This document shows, piece by piece, positions 44,008-54,900 of a DNA stretch of 64,000 nt. The first letter of the stretch is position 1. Every line of letters starts with the position of its first letter. The DNA comes from Erythrobacter sanguineus (GTDB taxonomy: Bacteria; Pseudomonadota; Alphaproteobacteria; Sphingomonadales; Sphingomonadaceae), in NCBI GenBank assembly GCA_945878845.1, contig CAMCUB010000010.1, forward strand, positions 33,455-97,454, given 5' to 3'. The notes below the pieces were generated by a model, which saw nothing but the letters and a program-made list of their open reading frames with translations, was not told the DNA's origin and did not search any database. Both the position numbers and the translations under genes were made by a program.

Positions 44008-45444
44008 TCACCGGAACGGCGGCTCGTTAAACGCGCGCAACTTGCGCGAGTGGAGCCGGTCGCCCTCGTCGCGCAGCCGTGCGACCGCAACGATGCCGAT
44101 CTGCAGGTGCGCGGCGATGGTTTCCTCGTAGAACTTGTTCGCCTGCCCCGGCAGCTTGATCTCGCCATGCAGCGGCTTGTCCGAGACGCACAGCAGCGTC
44201 CCGTAGGGCACCCGGAAGCGGTAGCCCTGGGTGGCGATGGTCGCGCTTTCCATGTCGATCGCGATCGCGCGGCTCTGGGAGAAGCGCGTCGCCGACGACG
44301 AATAGCGCAGCTCCCAGTTGCGGTCATCGGTGGTCACCACCGTGCCGGTGCGCATCCGCTGCTTGAGGTTGGCACCCTGCACGCCCGAGACCTGCTCGGC
44401 CGCCAGCGCCATCGCCTGCTGGACTTCGGCAATCGGCGGGATCGGGATTTCGGGGGGCAGCACCGCGTCGAGCACGTGGTCATCGCGCAAGTAAGCATGG
44501 GCGAGCACGAAGTCGCCGATCTTCTGGGTCGAGCGCAAGCCGCCGCAGTGGCCGATCATCATCCACGCATGCGGGCGCAGCACCGCGAGGTGATCGCAGA
44601 TGTTCTTGGCGTTGGAGGGGCCGACCCCGATATTGACCAGCGTGATCCCGCTGCCGTCCTCGCGCACGAGGTGATAGGCGGGCATCTGGTGCTTGCGCCA
44701 CGCGGTATCGTTGAGCTGGTCCTGCGCGTGGGGCGTCGGCTCGCGGATGTCGAGCCCGGCCGCGCCGGTCAGCGCGACATAGCCGTCGGTGCCGATCGCT
44801 TGCGCGCCCCAATTCACGAATTCATCGACATAGCGGTGATAGTTGGTGAACAGCACGAAGTCCTGAAAGTCACTGACCTCGCTGCCGGTGTAGTGCTTCA
44901 GCCGCGCGAGCGAGTAATCGGTGCGCAGGCCATCGAACAGAGAAAGCGGCATGTCGTGGTCGCCGTCAATCTCGATCCCGTCGGCCAGTTCGTCGCCGAT
45001 CAGGGCAAGGTCGGTCGCCGGGAAATGCGCGGCGATCTCGCGCGGTGCGATGCCGACCATCGCGGCCCCCGCCTCACCGTCGAGCACATAGGGAAAGGGG
45101 ATTTCCTGCCGCGAGCGGCTGACTGTGACCTCGACCTCGTATTCGGCGGCGATCAGTTCGAGCTGCTCGGTGAGATATTGCGCGAAGCGATCGGGGCGGG
45201 TGACGGTGGTCGAATAGGTGCCCGGCGATTCGAGCCGCCCGAAGGCGCGGCTGCGATCGCGCTGTTCGCTCACGCCGGCATAGCGCAAGGTGATCTGCGG
45301 ATAGGCGTAGGAGCCATCGGCGCGCTTGGCGGGATCCGGCAGAGTGCCGCTCTTCCCGAAGGCGATAACGTCGTCGCGCAAGGTGCGGACCGCGTCGTCA
45401 TAGTGCTGCTGAAGCTGGCTGAGGATGGCGGGAATGTCGATCAT
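44008..45444 (-). CDS. amn: AMP nucleosidase
   Basis: 478 residues from ATG 45444. Splits AMP to adenine and ribose 5-phosphate. N-terminal AMN domain followed by a phosphorylase-like catalytic domain with MIGHCGGLRSTQKIGDFV, RTGTVVTTDDRNWELR, and AIDMESATIATQGY (the purine- and ribose-contacting Met-Glu). Length matches the E. coli enzyme. A poor SD sequence is visible. Confidence 0.95.
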   Translation of the reverse strand: MIDIPAILSQLQQHYDDAVRTLRDDVIAFGKSGTLPDPAKRADGSYAYPQITLRYAGVSEQRDRSRAFGRLESPGTYSTTVTRPDRFAQYLTEQLELIAAEYEVEVTVSRSRQEIPFPYVLDGEAGAAMVGIAPREIAAHFPATDLALIGDELADGIEIDGDHDMPLSLFDGLRTDYSLARLKHYTGSEVSDFQDFVLFTNYHRYVDEFVNWGAQAIGTDGYVALTGAAGLDIREPTPHAQDQLNDTAWRKHQMPAYHLVREDGSGITLVNIGVGPSNAKNICDHLAVLRPHAWMMIGHCGGLRSTQKIGDFVLAHAYLRDDHVLDAVLPPEIPIPPIAEVQQAMALAAEQVSGVQGANLKQRMRTGTVVTTDDRNWELRYSSSATRFSQSRAIAIDMESATIATQGYRFRVPYGTLLCVSDKPLHGEIKLPGQANKFYEETIAAHLQIGIVAVARLRDEGDRLHSRKLRAFNEPPFR

Positions 45445-45518
45445 GGCAGTTGTCTCTGCTCCTTTGTTGTTATCGTTGTGTGGCAGCACCTTTGCGTGAG
45501 TGGGCGCTGTTTACAAGA

Positions 45519-45551
45519 AGGGCGCGAAGATCGAGGTGATCTTCGCGCCCT
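45519..45551 (-). terminator. Terminator-like hairpin after rplI
   Basis: AGGGCGCGAAGATC and GATCTTCGCGCCCT pair perfectly over 14 bases with a five-base loop. On the minus strand it is followed by TCTTGT; the T-run is weak. Confidence 0.75.
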
Positions 45552-45583
45552 GCTTTGTTTCATGGGCCGAAAGGCCGGATGGC

Positions 45584-46189
45584 TTAGTCGTCGTCGTCGC
45601 CTTCGAGCAGCTCGGCCGGGATTTCGCCCGGTTCGAGGCTGGTGTCGATGCGGGTCGCTTCGGCCTGTTCTTCGATCTCGCGCTGTTCGTCGGCGAACAT
45701 CGCCTTCAGCACGTCGACGCCTTCGCTCTGGAGCTTGGCTTCGTCGTCCGAACGGGCGACGTTGGCCTTCACGGTCACGCGCACTTCGGGGTGGAGGGCG
45801 ACGGTCACGTCATGCATGCCGATGGTCTTGATCGGCGCGCCGAGGATGACCATGCGCTTGTCGACGTCATGGCCCTGATCGGCGAGGCCCGACACGATGT
45901 CACGCACGCTGACCGAACCATAGAGCTGGCCGGCGTTGGAAGCGGCGCGGATCAGCACCACTTCAGCGCCTGCAACCTTTTCGCCCAGCGCTTCGGCATC
46001 GGTGCGGCGGACGGCGTTTTCGGCCACCAGACGGTCACGATTGGCTTCGAAGACCTTGCGGTTGGCTTCGTTGGCGCGAAGAGCCTTCTTCTGCGGCAGC
46101 AGGAAGTTGCGCGCATAGCCGTCCTTCACGGTGACCACGTCACCGATCGAGCCGAGCTTTTCGATGCGCTCAAGGAGAATGATATCCAT
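45584..46189 (-). CDS. rplI: 50S ribosomal protein L9 with an acidic C-terminal tail
   Basis: 201 residues; usual length is about 150. N-terminal [32 protein letters not shown] is textbook; the C-terminal domain follows the long linker helix. The extra 50 residues are Glu/Asp-rich and end LLEGDDDD. Third gene of rpsF-rpsR-rplI. Confidence 0.97.
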   Translation of the reverse strand: MDIILLERIEKLGSIGDVVTVKDGYARNFLLPQKKALRANEANRKVFEANRDRLVAENAVRRTDAEALGEKVAGAEVVLIRAASNAGQLYGSVSVRDIVSGLADQGHDVDKRMVILGAPIKTIGMHDVTVALHPEVRVTVKANVARSDDEAKLQSEGVDVLKAMFADEQREIEEQAEATRIDTSLEPGEIPAELLEGDDDD

Positions 46190-46203
46190 GTGTCCTTCTC
46201 CTC

Positions 46204-46428
46204 TTACTTAACGATGAAGGGCAGCAGGCCGATCTGGCGGGCGCGCTTGATCGCCTGGGCCAGTTCACGCTGCTTCTTCGCCGAAACGGCGGTGATGCGC
46301 GAAGGCACGATCTTGCCACGCTCGGACATGAAGCCCTGCAGCAGGCGCACGTCCTTGTAATCGATCTTGGGGGCGTCCTTGGCCGCGAAGGGGCAGGACT
46401 TGCGGCGGCGGAAAAACGGGCGTGCCAT
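46204..46428 (-). CDS. rpsR: 30S ribosomal protein S18
   Basis: 74 residues, [20 protein letters not shown] and the basic [23 protein letters not shown] stretch; normal length. Start overlaps the rpsF stop by one base. Confidence 0.97.
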   Translation of the reverse strand: MARPFFRRRKSCPFAAKDAPKIDYKDVRLLQGFMSERGKIVPSRITAVSAKKQRELAQAIKRARQIGLLPFIVK

Positions 46429-46793
46429 CAGTCGCGCTCCTCACGGGTTTCGCGGCGCTTACGCTCGCGGTCGTTCTTGCGCATCATCACGCTCGGGCCT
46501 TCCTCGTGCTCTTCCACGCGGATGGTCATGTAGCGGATGACGTCTTCGTTGATGCGGGTCTGGCGCTCGAGCTCTGCCACAACCGAGCCGGGGGCTTCGA
46601 TGTTGAGCAGCACGAAGTGCGCCTTGCGGTTGCGCTCGATCTTGTAGGCGAGCGACTTGAGGCCCCAGGTCTCAGTCTTGGTGACCTTGCCGTTGCCGGC
46701 CTCGACGATTTCGGTAGCTTGCGCTGCCAGCGCGTCGACCTGAGCCTGGCTCAGATCCTGACGCGCAAGAAAGACGTGCTCATAGAGCGCCAT
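46428..46793 (-). CDS. rpsF: 30S ribosomal protein S6
   Basis: 121 residues from ATG 46793. Fold signature [19 protein letters not shown] and [18 protein letters not shown]. The tail is basic then acidic ([11 protein letters not shown]). The E. coli protein ends in Glu-Glu that RimK extends; here the last residues are EERD, so whether the tail is a RimK substrate needs direct test. RimK and RimB-like genes are in the same window. Confidence 0.97.
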   Translation of the reverse strand: MALYEHVFLARQDLSQAQVDALAAQATEIVEAGNGKVTKTETWGLKSLAYKIERNRKAHFVLLNIEAPGSVVAELERQTRINEDVIRYMTIRVEEHEEGPSVMMRKNDRERKRRETREERD

Positions 46794-46996
46794 CTTGCGT
46801 CCTTTCACTCCATGCCGATCGCTGGCTGATCCGTTCCAGGTGAACGGGGCCCCTCCGGCTTTCTTCGATACATCGCCGGGCGGTTCCCATGCGAAGCGGC
46901 GGCCCTTACAGCTTTGCAGGTGAATTGCAAGTCTTGTCGGCAGGGAACCGGACGGGCAGGCGCGGGGTTTCACTACTCGAATCGCAAAAGGGGGAA

Positions 46997-47941
<945 letters not shown>

Positions 47942-47951
47942 GTCCGCGCAT

Positions 47952-48587
47952 ATGACCACACCTGTCCTCTACACCTGCGCGCGCTCGCGCGGATTGCGTG
48001 CGACCTGGGCGGCGGAGGAGGCGGGGGTCGAAATCGACCTCAAGATCCTGCCCTTCCCGCCGCGCTACCTCGCGACCGAGTATATGGCGATCAACCCGCT
48101 CGGCACCGTGCCGATGCTGGTCGATGGCGAGACGCGGCTGACCGAGAGCTGCGCCATCGCGCATTACCTCGCCACCCGCGGCGGGTATACCGACCTCGCG
48201 ATTGCACCGGGGGAGCGCGATTACGGCGAATATTGCGACTATACTTACCACGCCGACGCAACGATCACCTTCCCGCAAACCGTCTACATGCGCTTCGTCC
48301 TGTTTGAGAAGGACAAGGGATTGCAGGAGGCCGGCCACGCCTACGCCAAGTGGTTCCACAAGCGCCTGATCAAGGTGGAAGAGCGCCTCAAGACCCGCGA
48401 ATACCTGTGCGCCGACCGCTTCACCGTCGCCGACATCTGCGTCGGCTATGCGCTGATTTTGGCTGAGAGCGTGGGGCTCGACGAGGGCGTGCCCGAAAGC
48501 CTCAAGGCCTATCGCGAGCGCCTCACCTCACGCCCCGCCTATCAGCGCGCGCTGGCACGCGAGGAGGCGGGCCGCAAGGCGTTGTGA
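47952..48587 (+). CDS. Glutathione S-transferase family protein
   Basis: 211 residues from ATG 47952, ten bases after the DUF808 gene. Thioredoxin-like N-terminal domain (TCARSRGLRATWAAEEAG; INPLGTVPMLVDG; LTESCAIAHYLA) binds glutathione; the helical C-terminal domain contains FTVADICVGYAL. The likely catalytic residue is Ser or Cys in CARSRG. Substrate unknown. Confidence 0.9.
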   Translation: MTTPVLYTCARSRGLRATWAAEEAGVEIDLKILPFPPRYLATEYMAINPLGTVPMLVDGETRLTESCAIAHYLATRGGYTDLAIAPGERDYGEYCDYTYHADATITFPQTVYMRFVLFEKDKGLQEAGHAYAKWFHKRLIKVEERLKTREYLCADRFTVADICVGYALILAESVGLDEGVPESLKAYRERLTSRPAYQRALAREEAGRKAL

Positions 48588-48649
48588 TCGCAGCGATTAG
48601 GCCAATCGCCTGCTAGGTGTTACGCTCCCGATCGGGGGGATCTGCGAAA

Positions 48650-49858
48650 ATGGCGATGGCAGGCGTGACGGCGACAGCGGGCGCGGAGCGGATCGAGACG
48701 CTCGATGCGCTAAGGGGTTTCGCGCTGCTGGGGATATTGCTCGCCAATATTCTCTATTGGTCCGGGTGGATCTTCCGGGCTCCCGATCAGCAGCTGGCCT
48801 TCGCGGATGCGGAGGTTATTGCCTGGCAATATCGCTTCCATCACCTGCTGATCGACGGCAAGTTCTATACGTTGTTCTCGCTTCTCTTCGGCGCAGGCTT
48901 TGCGCTCCACATCGGGCGGCTCGCGCAGCGCGGGGCGGATGGGATTCGCATCTATCGCCGCCGCGTGCTTGTGCTGCTCGGCATCGGTCTCGTCCATTCC
49001 TTCCTCATCTGGGACGGCGATATCCTGACGCTCTACGCGTTGCTCGGCCTGTTCCTGCCGTTCTTCTATCGCTTGAGCGAGCGGCAGCTGCTGATTGCAG
49101 CGGGGGTGCTGATCTTCCTGGTTCCGATCGCTGGCGTGCGGCTGTTCGAGGCGCTGGGCTGGGCCCCCTATCGCCATATCTACGCCTTCGCCGACGCAAT
49201 CGCCCAAGGCCTTGGTGCCGACACTGCGCCCGACAAGGTGCTGGCGTGGCTGCAACGCGACGATTTGAGCGGGTGGGCGGCGTGGCAGGGGACAGGCACG
49301 CTCTATTCGTGGGGCCTCAGGATCGAGACATGGCGCATTCCCAAAGTGCTCGGTATCATGCTGATCGGGTTGGTTGCGGGGCGCAGGCTGGCTGCTGGAA
49401 CGCTGATCGACGACCGCGGCCTGATGTGGCGGGTGCTGTGGGCAGGGCTCGCGGTCGGCGTGCCCGGGAGTCTTTCTTATGCGCTGACCCCGGGGCTCGG
49501 GCAGGATGATTGGCAATCGATGGTCGGCACAGTGCCGCTCGCGCTCGCCTATGCGGCAGGCTTCGTTCTGGCGTGGCCGCAAGCGCGCAGCGTGTTGCGC
49601 CACTTTGCCCCAGTCGGACGCATGGCGCTGACCAATTATCTGACCCACTCGCTGATCGGAGTGGTATTCTTCTACGGCATCGGCTTCGGCCTTGCAGGAG
49701 AGCTGCACCCGCCGGCGTTCTATGCGGTGGCTCTGGCGATCTTCGCCGCGCAGGTCCTGTTCTCGCGTTGGTGGTTGTCGCACCACGATCAGGGTCCGAT
49801 GGAGGCGCTATGGCGCCGGGCGACCTATGCGGGCATGGCGCGATCTGCCGGTGACTAG
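48650..49858 (+). CDS. DUF418-family membrane protein
   Basis: 402 residues from ATG 48650, with GGGGGGA upstream. Starts [19 protein letters not shown], then about ten membrane helices and the closing [20 protein letters not shown] that defines DUF418. Distantly related to acyltransferase-3 proteins; function unknown. Its stop codon overlaps the stop of the convergent chemoreceptor gene. Confidence 0.9.
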   Translation: MAMAGVTATAGAERIETLDALRGFALLGILLANILYWSGWIFRAPDQQLAFADAEVIAWQYRFHHLLIDGKFYTLFSLLFGAGFALHIGRLAQRGADGIRIYRRRVLVLLGIGLVHSFLIWDGDILTLYALLGLFLPFFYRLSERQLLIAAGVLIFLVPIAGVRLFEALGWAPYRHIYAFADAIAQGLGADTAPDKVLAWLQRDDLSGWAAWQGTGTLYSWGLRIETWRIPKVLGIMLIGLVAGRRLAAGTLIDDRGLMWRVLWAGLAVGVPGSLSYALTPGLGQDDWQSMVGTVPLALAYAAGFVLAWPQARSVLRHFAPVGRMALTNYLTHSLIGVVFFYGIGFGLAGELHPPAFYAVALAIFAAQVLFSRWWLSHHDQGPMEALWRRATYAGMARSAGD

Positions 49859-51594
49859 GCCGCGCGGCGCGTTTCGGCCGCCCAGGCTCCCGCTCCCGCC
49901 TCGAGCCGGAAGTCCGCCACCAACGCAGCAAGGCCTTGCGCCTGCCGTGTGAGCCCGCTTGCCGCTGCGGTCGCCTCTTCGACCATCGCGGCGTTCTGCT
50001 GGGTCATGCGGTCCATCTCGCGCGCGGCGGTACTGACCTGCTGGAGGCTGTCCGCCTGCACTGACGAGGCGTCCGCAATGCGGGCGATATGCTCGCTGGT
50101 GCGCGCGACGTGGGCGAGGATCGCGTCGAAGGCCTCGCCCGTGCGCCCGACCAGCGCGACCCCGCGCTCGACATGGCCGGCGCTTGCGGTGATCAGTGCG
50201 GTGATGTCGCTCGCCGCCTCGGCCGAGCGCTGGGCGAGGGCGCGCACCTCGTTGGCGACCACGGCGAACCCCTTGCCGGATTCGCCCGCGCGCGCCGCCT
50301 CGACCCCGGCGTTCAGCGCGAGGAGGTTGGTCTGGAAGGCGATCCCTTCGATCAGAGTGATGATCTGCGCGACCTCGTGCGAGGACTGCTCGATCGCGGT
50401 CATCGTCGCCATCGCGTCGCGCACCACCGCGCCGCCGGTCGCGACCTCGGTCTGCGCCTCGCCCACGGTCTTTTCGGCATCGCGGGCGCTGGCAGCGGTG
50501 CCCTGAACGCCGCTCGCGATCTCGCCCATCGCGCTGGTGGTCTGCTCGACCCGCGCGGCCTGCAATTCGTTGCGCTTGGCCAGATCGTCGGACGCGGCGT
50601 GGATCTCGCCCGCGCCGACAAGAACGCCATCAGCCGCGTTCACCACCTCGCGGATCACGCCTGCCAACTCTTGCGCGGTGCGGTTGAAGTTTTCGCGCAA
50701 ACCCTCGTATTCGCGGCAGAACGGCGTGTCGATCCGGCAGGTGAGATCGCGCGCGGCGAGTGCCTTGAGCCCTCCGGCCATAGCATTGACGATCTTCTCT
50801 TGCTCGATGTCATAGGCCTGCTTGGCCAGCGCGGCGGCGCGGAATACCTCGGCAGCGCGCGCGATGTCGCCGATCTCGTCGGTGGTTTCGGCCTCTGGGA
50901 CGGGCGCGGTGAAATCCCCCGCGGCAAGGCTCGCCAACCGTCCGGCCAGAAGCGAGAGGCGCGCGACGATCGTCTTGCGCACCATCACCAGCGTCACCCC
51001 CAGCACCGCCAGCGAAAGCAGCGCGAAGAACACCAGCACGATCCAGCTGCTCGATTGCGCCGCCGCGTTCCGCTCGGCGAGCAGATCCTCGAAGACGAGG
51101 CCGATCGCCTCCATTGAGTCCTCAAGCGTGTCGAACTTGGCGTTGAATTCGGGAAACAGCGCCTCGGCCCGCGCGCGGTCGGCGGCGGCGGCATCGACCA
51201 TCTTCTTGGCGTTCCCGAGATAGGCCTCGACATCGGCATCGGTCTTGGCGAGCAGCGCGATCATCTTCTCCTGTTCGGCTGCGGCAGCATCCTTGCGGTT
51301 CTCGGCCATGATCGCGCGGTAATTGGCCGAATATTCCGCGAGGTCCTTGCGCGCGGCGTTGATCTGGGCGGGGTTCCCGCTCGCCGCGCCATAGAGCGCC
51401 GCATAGACCGCGCCGCGCACCGCATCGTGCATCATGTCGCCGACCATGTGGTTGCGCAGCATCCCCACCAAGCGCTCGCCTTCGGCGTCGCTCTGCATGC
51501 GGCTGTGATCGCGCCACGCGGTCGCGGCGGTCTGCACCAGCGTCAGGCCGAGGAGCACGGCGGCAAGGATGAGAGCGCGGGTCTTGATCGTCAT
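49855..51594 (-). CDS. Methyl-accepting chemotaxis protein
   Basis: 579 residues. TM1 (about 7-25), periplasmic four-helix ligand domain (26-185), TM2 (about 187-210), HAMP ([20 protein letters not shown]), a second HAMP-like part, and a cytoplasmic signalling domain with the hairpin tip [20 protein letters not shown] (here [22 protein letters not shown]). No che genes are in the window, so it must signal to a remote cluster. Ligand unknown. No C-terminal CheR-binding pentapeptide is seen. Confidence 0.93.
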   Translation of the reverse strand: MTIKTRALILAAVLLGLTLVQTAATAWRDHSRMQSDAEGERLVGMLRNHMVGDMMHDAVRGAVYAALYGAASGNPAQINAARKDLAEYSANYRAIMAENRKDAAAAEQEKMIALLAKTDADVEAYLGNAKKMVDAAAADRARAEALFPEFNAKFDTLEDSMEAIGLVFEDLLAERNAAAQSSSWIVLVFFALLSLAVLGVTLVMVRKTIVARLSLLAGRLASLAAGDFTAPVPEAETTDEIGDIARAAEVFRAAALAKQAYDIEQEKIVNAMAGGLKALAARDLTCRIDTPFCREYEGLRENFNRTAQELAGVIREVVNAADGVLVGAGEIHAASDDLAKRNELQAARVEQTTSAMGEIASGVQGTAASARDAEKTVGEAQTEVATGGAVVRDAMATMTAIEQSSHEVAQIITLIEGIAFQTNLLALNAGVEAARAGESGKGFAVVANEVRALAQRSAEAASDITALITASAGHVERGVALVGRTGEAFDAILAHVARTSEHIARIADASSVQADSLQQVSTAAREMDRMTQQNAAMVEEATAAASGLTRQAQGLAALVADFRLEAGAGAWAAETRRAA

Positions 51595-51628
51595 GCGGGA
51601 GGCTTTCCGGAAAGAGGCAAGGGCGCGC

Positions 51629-52867
51629 TTACTGGCTCGTGCCGGCGGTGAGGATGAAGCGCAGGGCGAAGATCACCGCATCGCGCGCGCCCGGACTGTG
51701 GTCGGAGCTGCGGACATATTGGCTGTCGAACTGGAGCGTCAGCCACGGGGCGACGCGGTCGGCATAGGTGATCTCGAAGCCGGTTTCGGTGCGGCCGCGT
51801 TGGATGCCTGCATCATCCTCGTTGCGACGGAACTTGCTCGTCAGGAAGGCCTGGTTGACGCCGGCAGAGAGCTGGCTGTCGGGCCGTCCGGGCAAGACGC
51901 CATTGACCAGCACTCCGGCCTGCCAGCCGCCCGAATAGGGGGTGGTGTCGCCGTCCGAGAGGCCTGCGCGCAGGAACAGGCTGGCCGCCGGCGTCTCGGG
52001 CTCTGAGGCTTGCGCCGACGTGCCGATGGGCACCTCGACCAGCAGATAGGCCCCCGCCGCGCGCTGGCGCAGCGGATCGCCTGCCGCATCGAGCAGGCGC
52101 AGATCGTCCTGGCGGCGGGTATAGGTCCACGCCCCTAGCGCCAGCTTGCCGAAGCGCGTCACTCCCGCCTCGCCGATCACCAGCGCGCCCTCGCGCAGCA
52201 CCGCCGGGATCCCGCCCGCATCGCCCAGCACGCCGCTTTCTGCGTTGACCAGCGCAAGGCTCGCATAGGTGCTGTTAGTGGGTTCGGCGCGGACCATCAG
52301 AGTCAGCGCAGTGGAGGGGAAGATGGCCGGGCCGTTGGGGCCGGTCGCGGCCAGCTCCGAGCCGATCCCGAATGCGGGCGCGATCAGCAGGCCGGCGGCG
52401 TCATTGCTGTAGAATTCGGCGTTGAGGTCGATGAACCCCGCAGCGAGGCGCAGCGGCGCATCGGCAAAGTCCTTGGCAAGGTAGAACTGGTAGAGCTTGA
52501 CGCGATTATGCGCGACCTCGGCATTGTCGATGCCCTGGAGCGTGTCCGCCAGCACGTTCGGCTCGCGCCCCGTGCCCGCGATTACCTCGCCGACCAGCTG
52601 CGTGCCCTGCCACCCGGCGGCCGCCTCAAGATCGAGCGTGCCGGTGAGGGTGAGCAGATCGACATGCCGCACGCCTGTGCTTGCGCCTTGTGCAACACCG
52701 ACGATGTCGAGCACATATTCGCCCTCGAGCGTGAAGGCAGGTGCATCCTCGGTAGCCTCGCCGTCCTCGGCGTGCAGCGCGGCGGCGGGCAGTGAGCTCG
52801 CCGCCAGCAGCAGGATGCAGCGCAGCAGCGCCGCGGTGGTTCTCGCATTGGCCGGTGGATGCTGCAT
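51629..52867 (-). CDS. OprB-family carbohydrate-selective porin
   Basis: 412 residues from ATG 52867. Signal peptide [20 protein letters not shown] ending near residue 33. The conserved [35 protein letters not shown] and closing [10 protein letters not shown] match OprB-type barrels. No sugar-use genes adjoin it. The leader holds a 43-base hairpin (52884-52926). Confidence 0.82.
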   Translation of the reverse strand: MQHPPANARTTAALLRCILLLAASSLPAAALHAEDGEATEDAPAFTLEGEYVLDIVGVAQGASTGVRHVDLLTLTGTLDLEAAAGWQGTQLVGEVIAGTGREPNVLADTLQGIDNAEVAHNRVKLYQFYLAKDFADAPLRLAAGFIDLNAEFYSNDAAGLLIAPAFGIGSELAATGPNGPAIFPSTALTLMVRAEPTNSTYASLALVNAESGVLGDAGGIPAVLREGALVIGEAGVTRFGKLALGAWTYTRRQDDLRLLDAAGDPLRQRAAGAYLLVEVPIGTSAQASEPETPAASLFLRAGLSDGDTTPYSGGWQAGVLVNGVLPGRPDSQLSAGVNQAFLTSKFRRNEDDAGIQRGRTETGFEITYADRVAPWLTLQFDSQYVRSSDHSPGARDAVIFALRFILTAGTSQ

Positions 52868-52883
52868 GGCCTCGCCCTCGCTG

Positions 52884-52926
52884 CAAGACCGCTCCGGGCG
52901 GATGGGCCCGGTTTCCCGCGGTCTTG
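52884..52926 (-). promoter_or_regulatory. Long hairpin in the oprB leader
   Basis: CAAGACCGC (52884-52892) pairs with GCGGTCTTG (52918-52926), and CCGGGC (52894-52899) with GCCCGG (52906-52911), ending 16 bases before the start codon. It could hide the start site or bind a regulator; no T-run. Confidence 0.5.
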
Positions 52927-53021
52927 TAAGACTTGCAGGTAATGCAAGGCACACTAAGCGGCGGTGAGGCGTGCCCCCCGGCAGCTTCCCTAGGGGTAAA
53001 CCACAGGGATCTCGGAGGGGG

Positions 53022-54569
53022 TCAGGCGGCCTGGTCGGGGCTGACGGGGCGCGCGGAAAGTTCGCGGCGCAGCAGTTTGCCGATCGGATCGCGCGGCAAC
53101 CGGTCGACGAATTCGATGTAGCGCGGGCGTTTGTATCCGGCGATCTGGCCCTTGAAGCGGGCGGTGATCTCTTCGCGCGAGAGGCTCATGCCGGGCTTGA
53201 GCACCACGAAGGCCTTGACCGCCTCGCCCCATTGCCGGTCGGGTACACCGCAGCAGCCTGCATCGGCCACCTCGGGCATGGCAGCGAAGATCGCGTCGAC
53301 TTCGGCGGGGTAGACGTTCTCGCCGCCGGTTTTGATCAGCTCCTTGGCACGGCCCAACAGGTAGCCGCGCCCGCGTTCGTCCATCGTGCCGAGATCGCCG
53401 GTGCGCAGCCAGCCGTGGCCGAGCGCGGCTTCCGACGCCTCGGGGTTGCGCCAGTAGCCGAGCATCACCGAGGGGCCGCGCAGGCACAGCTCGCCTTCCT
53501 CGCCGGGGGGGAGGTGGTTCCCCTCGGGGTCGAGCACGGTCATCGTCACATGCGGCAGCGTCCAGCCGATCGAGCGCGGGGCCTCGAGCATGTCGGGGTA
53601 GTCGATGAAGGTCGCAAAGCCGCAGATCTCGGTCTGGCCGTAGCCGCCCACGACCCGTGCGTCCCACTCGGTCTCGATGAATTCGTACATGGTCGGGCGG
53701 CCCATGCCCGCCCCGCCGGTGTAGTTGGTGAGCGGCATCCGGCCATTGCGGATCGGCTGAATTGCCTGCCACGGGAAGCTGATCGTGGGAAAGGCGCTGG
53801 TGGTGGTGCAGCCTTCGCGGTGGAGCAGATCGAGGATCGCCCCACTGTCATCGTCGCGCCCCGCAAAGACGCTGGTGCCCCCGCAGGCGAGCATCGCCGC
53901 GACCTGCTGCATGCCCACCACATGGAACATCGGATTGACAGAGAGCAGCACCTCATCATGGCGGAAACCGCGGTGCTGGGCGAAACCCAAAGCGCTGGCC
54001 GCGACCGCGCTCCCGGCTTGCAGGCACCCCTTGGGCTTGCCCGTCGTGCCGCTGGTGTACATCATGTAGAGCGGGCGGTCCGGGGCAAGGTCGAGCCCGA
54101 TCGCAAGGTCGTAACCGTTGCCGAGCGGCGGGTGGGGCTTGGTGGCGGCGATCTCGAACAGGCCGCTGGGGGCATGGGTCTCGTCCACCATGTGCACCTC
54201 GCCCGCGTCGGCCTCCATCAGCAGATCGGCAAAGCGCGGGTTGGCAAAGGTCATGGCAATCTGCGCATTGCTGCAGATCCACGCGATCTCGGCAGGGGCG
54301 AGCCGCCAGTTGAGCAGCACCGCGATGGCGCCGATGCGGCCACAGGCAAGCAGGGCGGTGAGGTAGGGCGCGCCATCGGTCAGCAGCAGCGCGATCCGGT
54401 CTCCTGGCGCGATCCCGTGGGCGAGCATCCAGCGCGCCAGGTTGGTGACGCGGGCGTCCAGCTCGCTCCACGTGAGGCGCTGGGTGCCGTCGACGCTCGC
54501 CAGCCGGTGGGCGTGGCGCTGGGCGCAGTTCGCCAGCAGCGTATCGAGCGAGAGATCGCGGGGGTGCAT
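53022..54569 (-). CDS. AMP-dependent acyl-CoA synthetase
   Basis: 515 residues. P-loop YTSGTTGKPKG, A5 YGQTEICGFA, A7 TGDLGTMDERGRGYLLGR, and A10 Lys in LPRDPIGKLLRREL. Activates a carboxylic acid to its adenylate then CoA ester. Residues that set chain length are not clear, so fatty or aromatic acid is undecided. A stand-alone gene between oprB and a zinc-ribbon membrane protein. Confidence 0.92.
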   Translation of the reverse strand: MHPRDLSLDTLLANCAQRHAHRLASVDGTQRLTWSELDARVTNLARWMLAHGIAPGDRIALLLTDGAPYLTALLACGRIGAIAVLLNWRLAPAEIAWICSNAQIAMTFANPRFADLLMEADAGEVHMVDETHAPSGLFEIAATKPHPPLGNGYDLAIGLDLAPDRPLYMMYTSGTTGKPKGCLQAGSAVAASALGFAQHRGFRHDEVLLSVNPMFHVVGMQQVAAMLACGGTSVFAGRDDDSGAILDLLHREGCTTTSAFPTISFPWQAIQPIRNGRMPLTNYTGGAGMGRPTMYEFIETEWDARVVGGYGQTEICGFATFIDYPDMLEAPRSIGWTLPHVTMTVLDPEGNHLPPGEEGELCLRGPSVMLGYWRNPEASEAALGHGWLRTGDLGTMDERGRGYLLGRAKELIKTGGENVYPAEVDAIFAAMPEVADAGCCGVPDRQWGEAVKAFVVLKPGMSLSREEITARFKGQIAGYKRPRYIEFVDRLPRDPIGKLLRRELSARPVSPDQAA

Positions 54570-54605
54570 GGGCGGCAGGCTATCGTTCCCGAAGCGCCGC
54601 GCCCA

Positions 54606-54893
54606 TCAGCGATTTTGGGAAGGGGCAGCGGCCAGATCCTCGCTGCACCGGGTGCACACGCGGTTGGGCCAGAACACGACGAACGGCCCGCGGAAGAAGG
54701 CGTTCTTGCCGCACTTGGGACAATTGAAGCGCAGCATCGGGGCGTTGGCGACCAGCAGCATCATGATCGCTGCGGCAAAGGCGAGGGTCGAGTGGCCGTA
54801 GAACCGGTCCACAATTACCACCAGCAGCACCGCCAGCACCACCACCCCGGCCATCCGCCACGCATGCCGCGCCGCGCGGGCGTAAAGGCTCAT
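54606..54893 (-). CDS. Small membrane protein with a zinc ribbon
   Basis: 95 residues. Two membrane segments (about 14-28 and 36-50, VVVLAVLLVVIVDRF and AFAAAIMMLLVANAP), then CPKCGKNAFFRGPF and CTRC, a zinc-ribbon-like pair facing the cytoplasm. Function unknown. It stands 7 bases after the Mur ligase gene and may be cotranscribed. Confidence 0.7.
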   Translation of the reverse strand: MSLYARAARHAWRMAGVVVLAVLLVVIVDRFYGHSTLAFAAAIMMLLVANAPMLRFNCPKCGKNAFFRGPFVVFWPNRVCTRCSEDLAAAPSQNR

Positions 54894-54900
54894 GCGCGGC

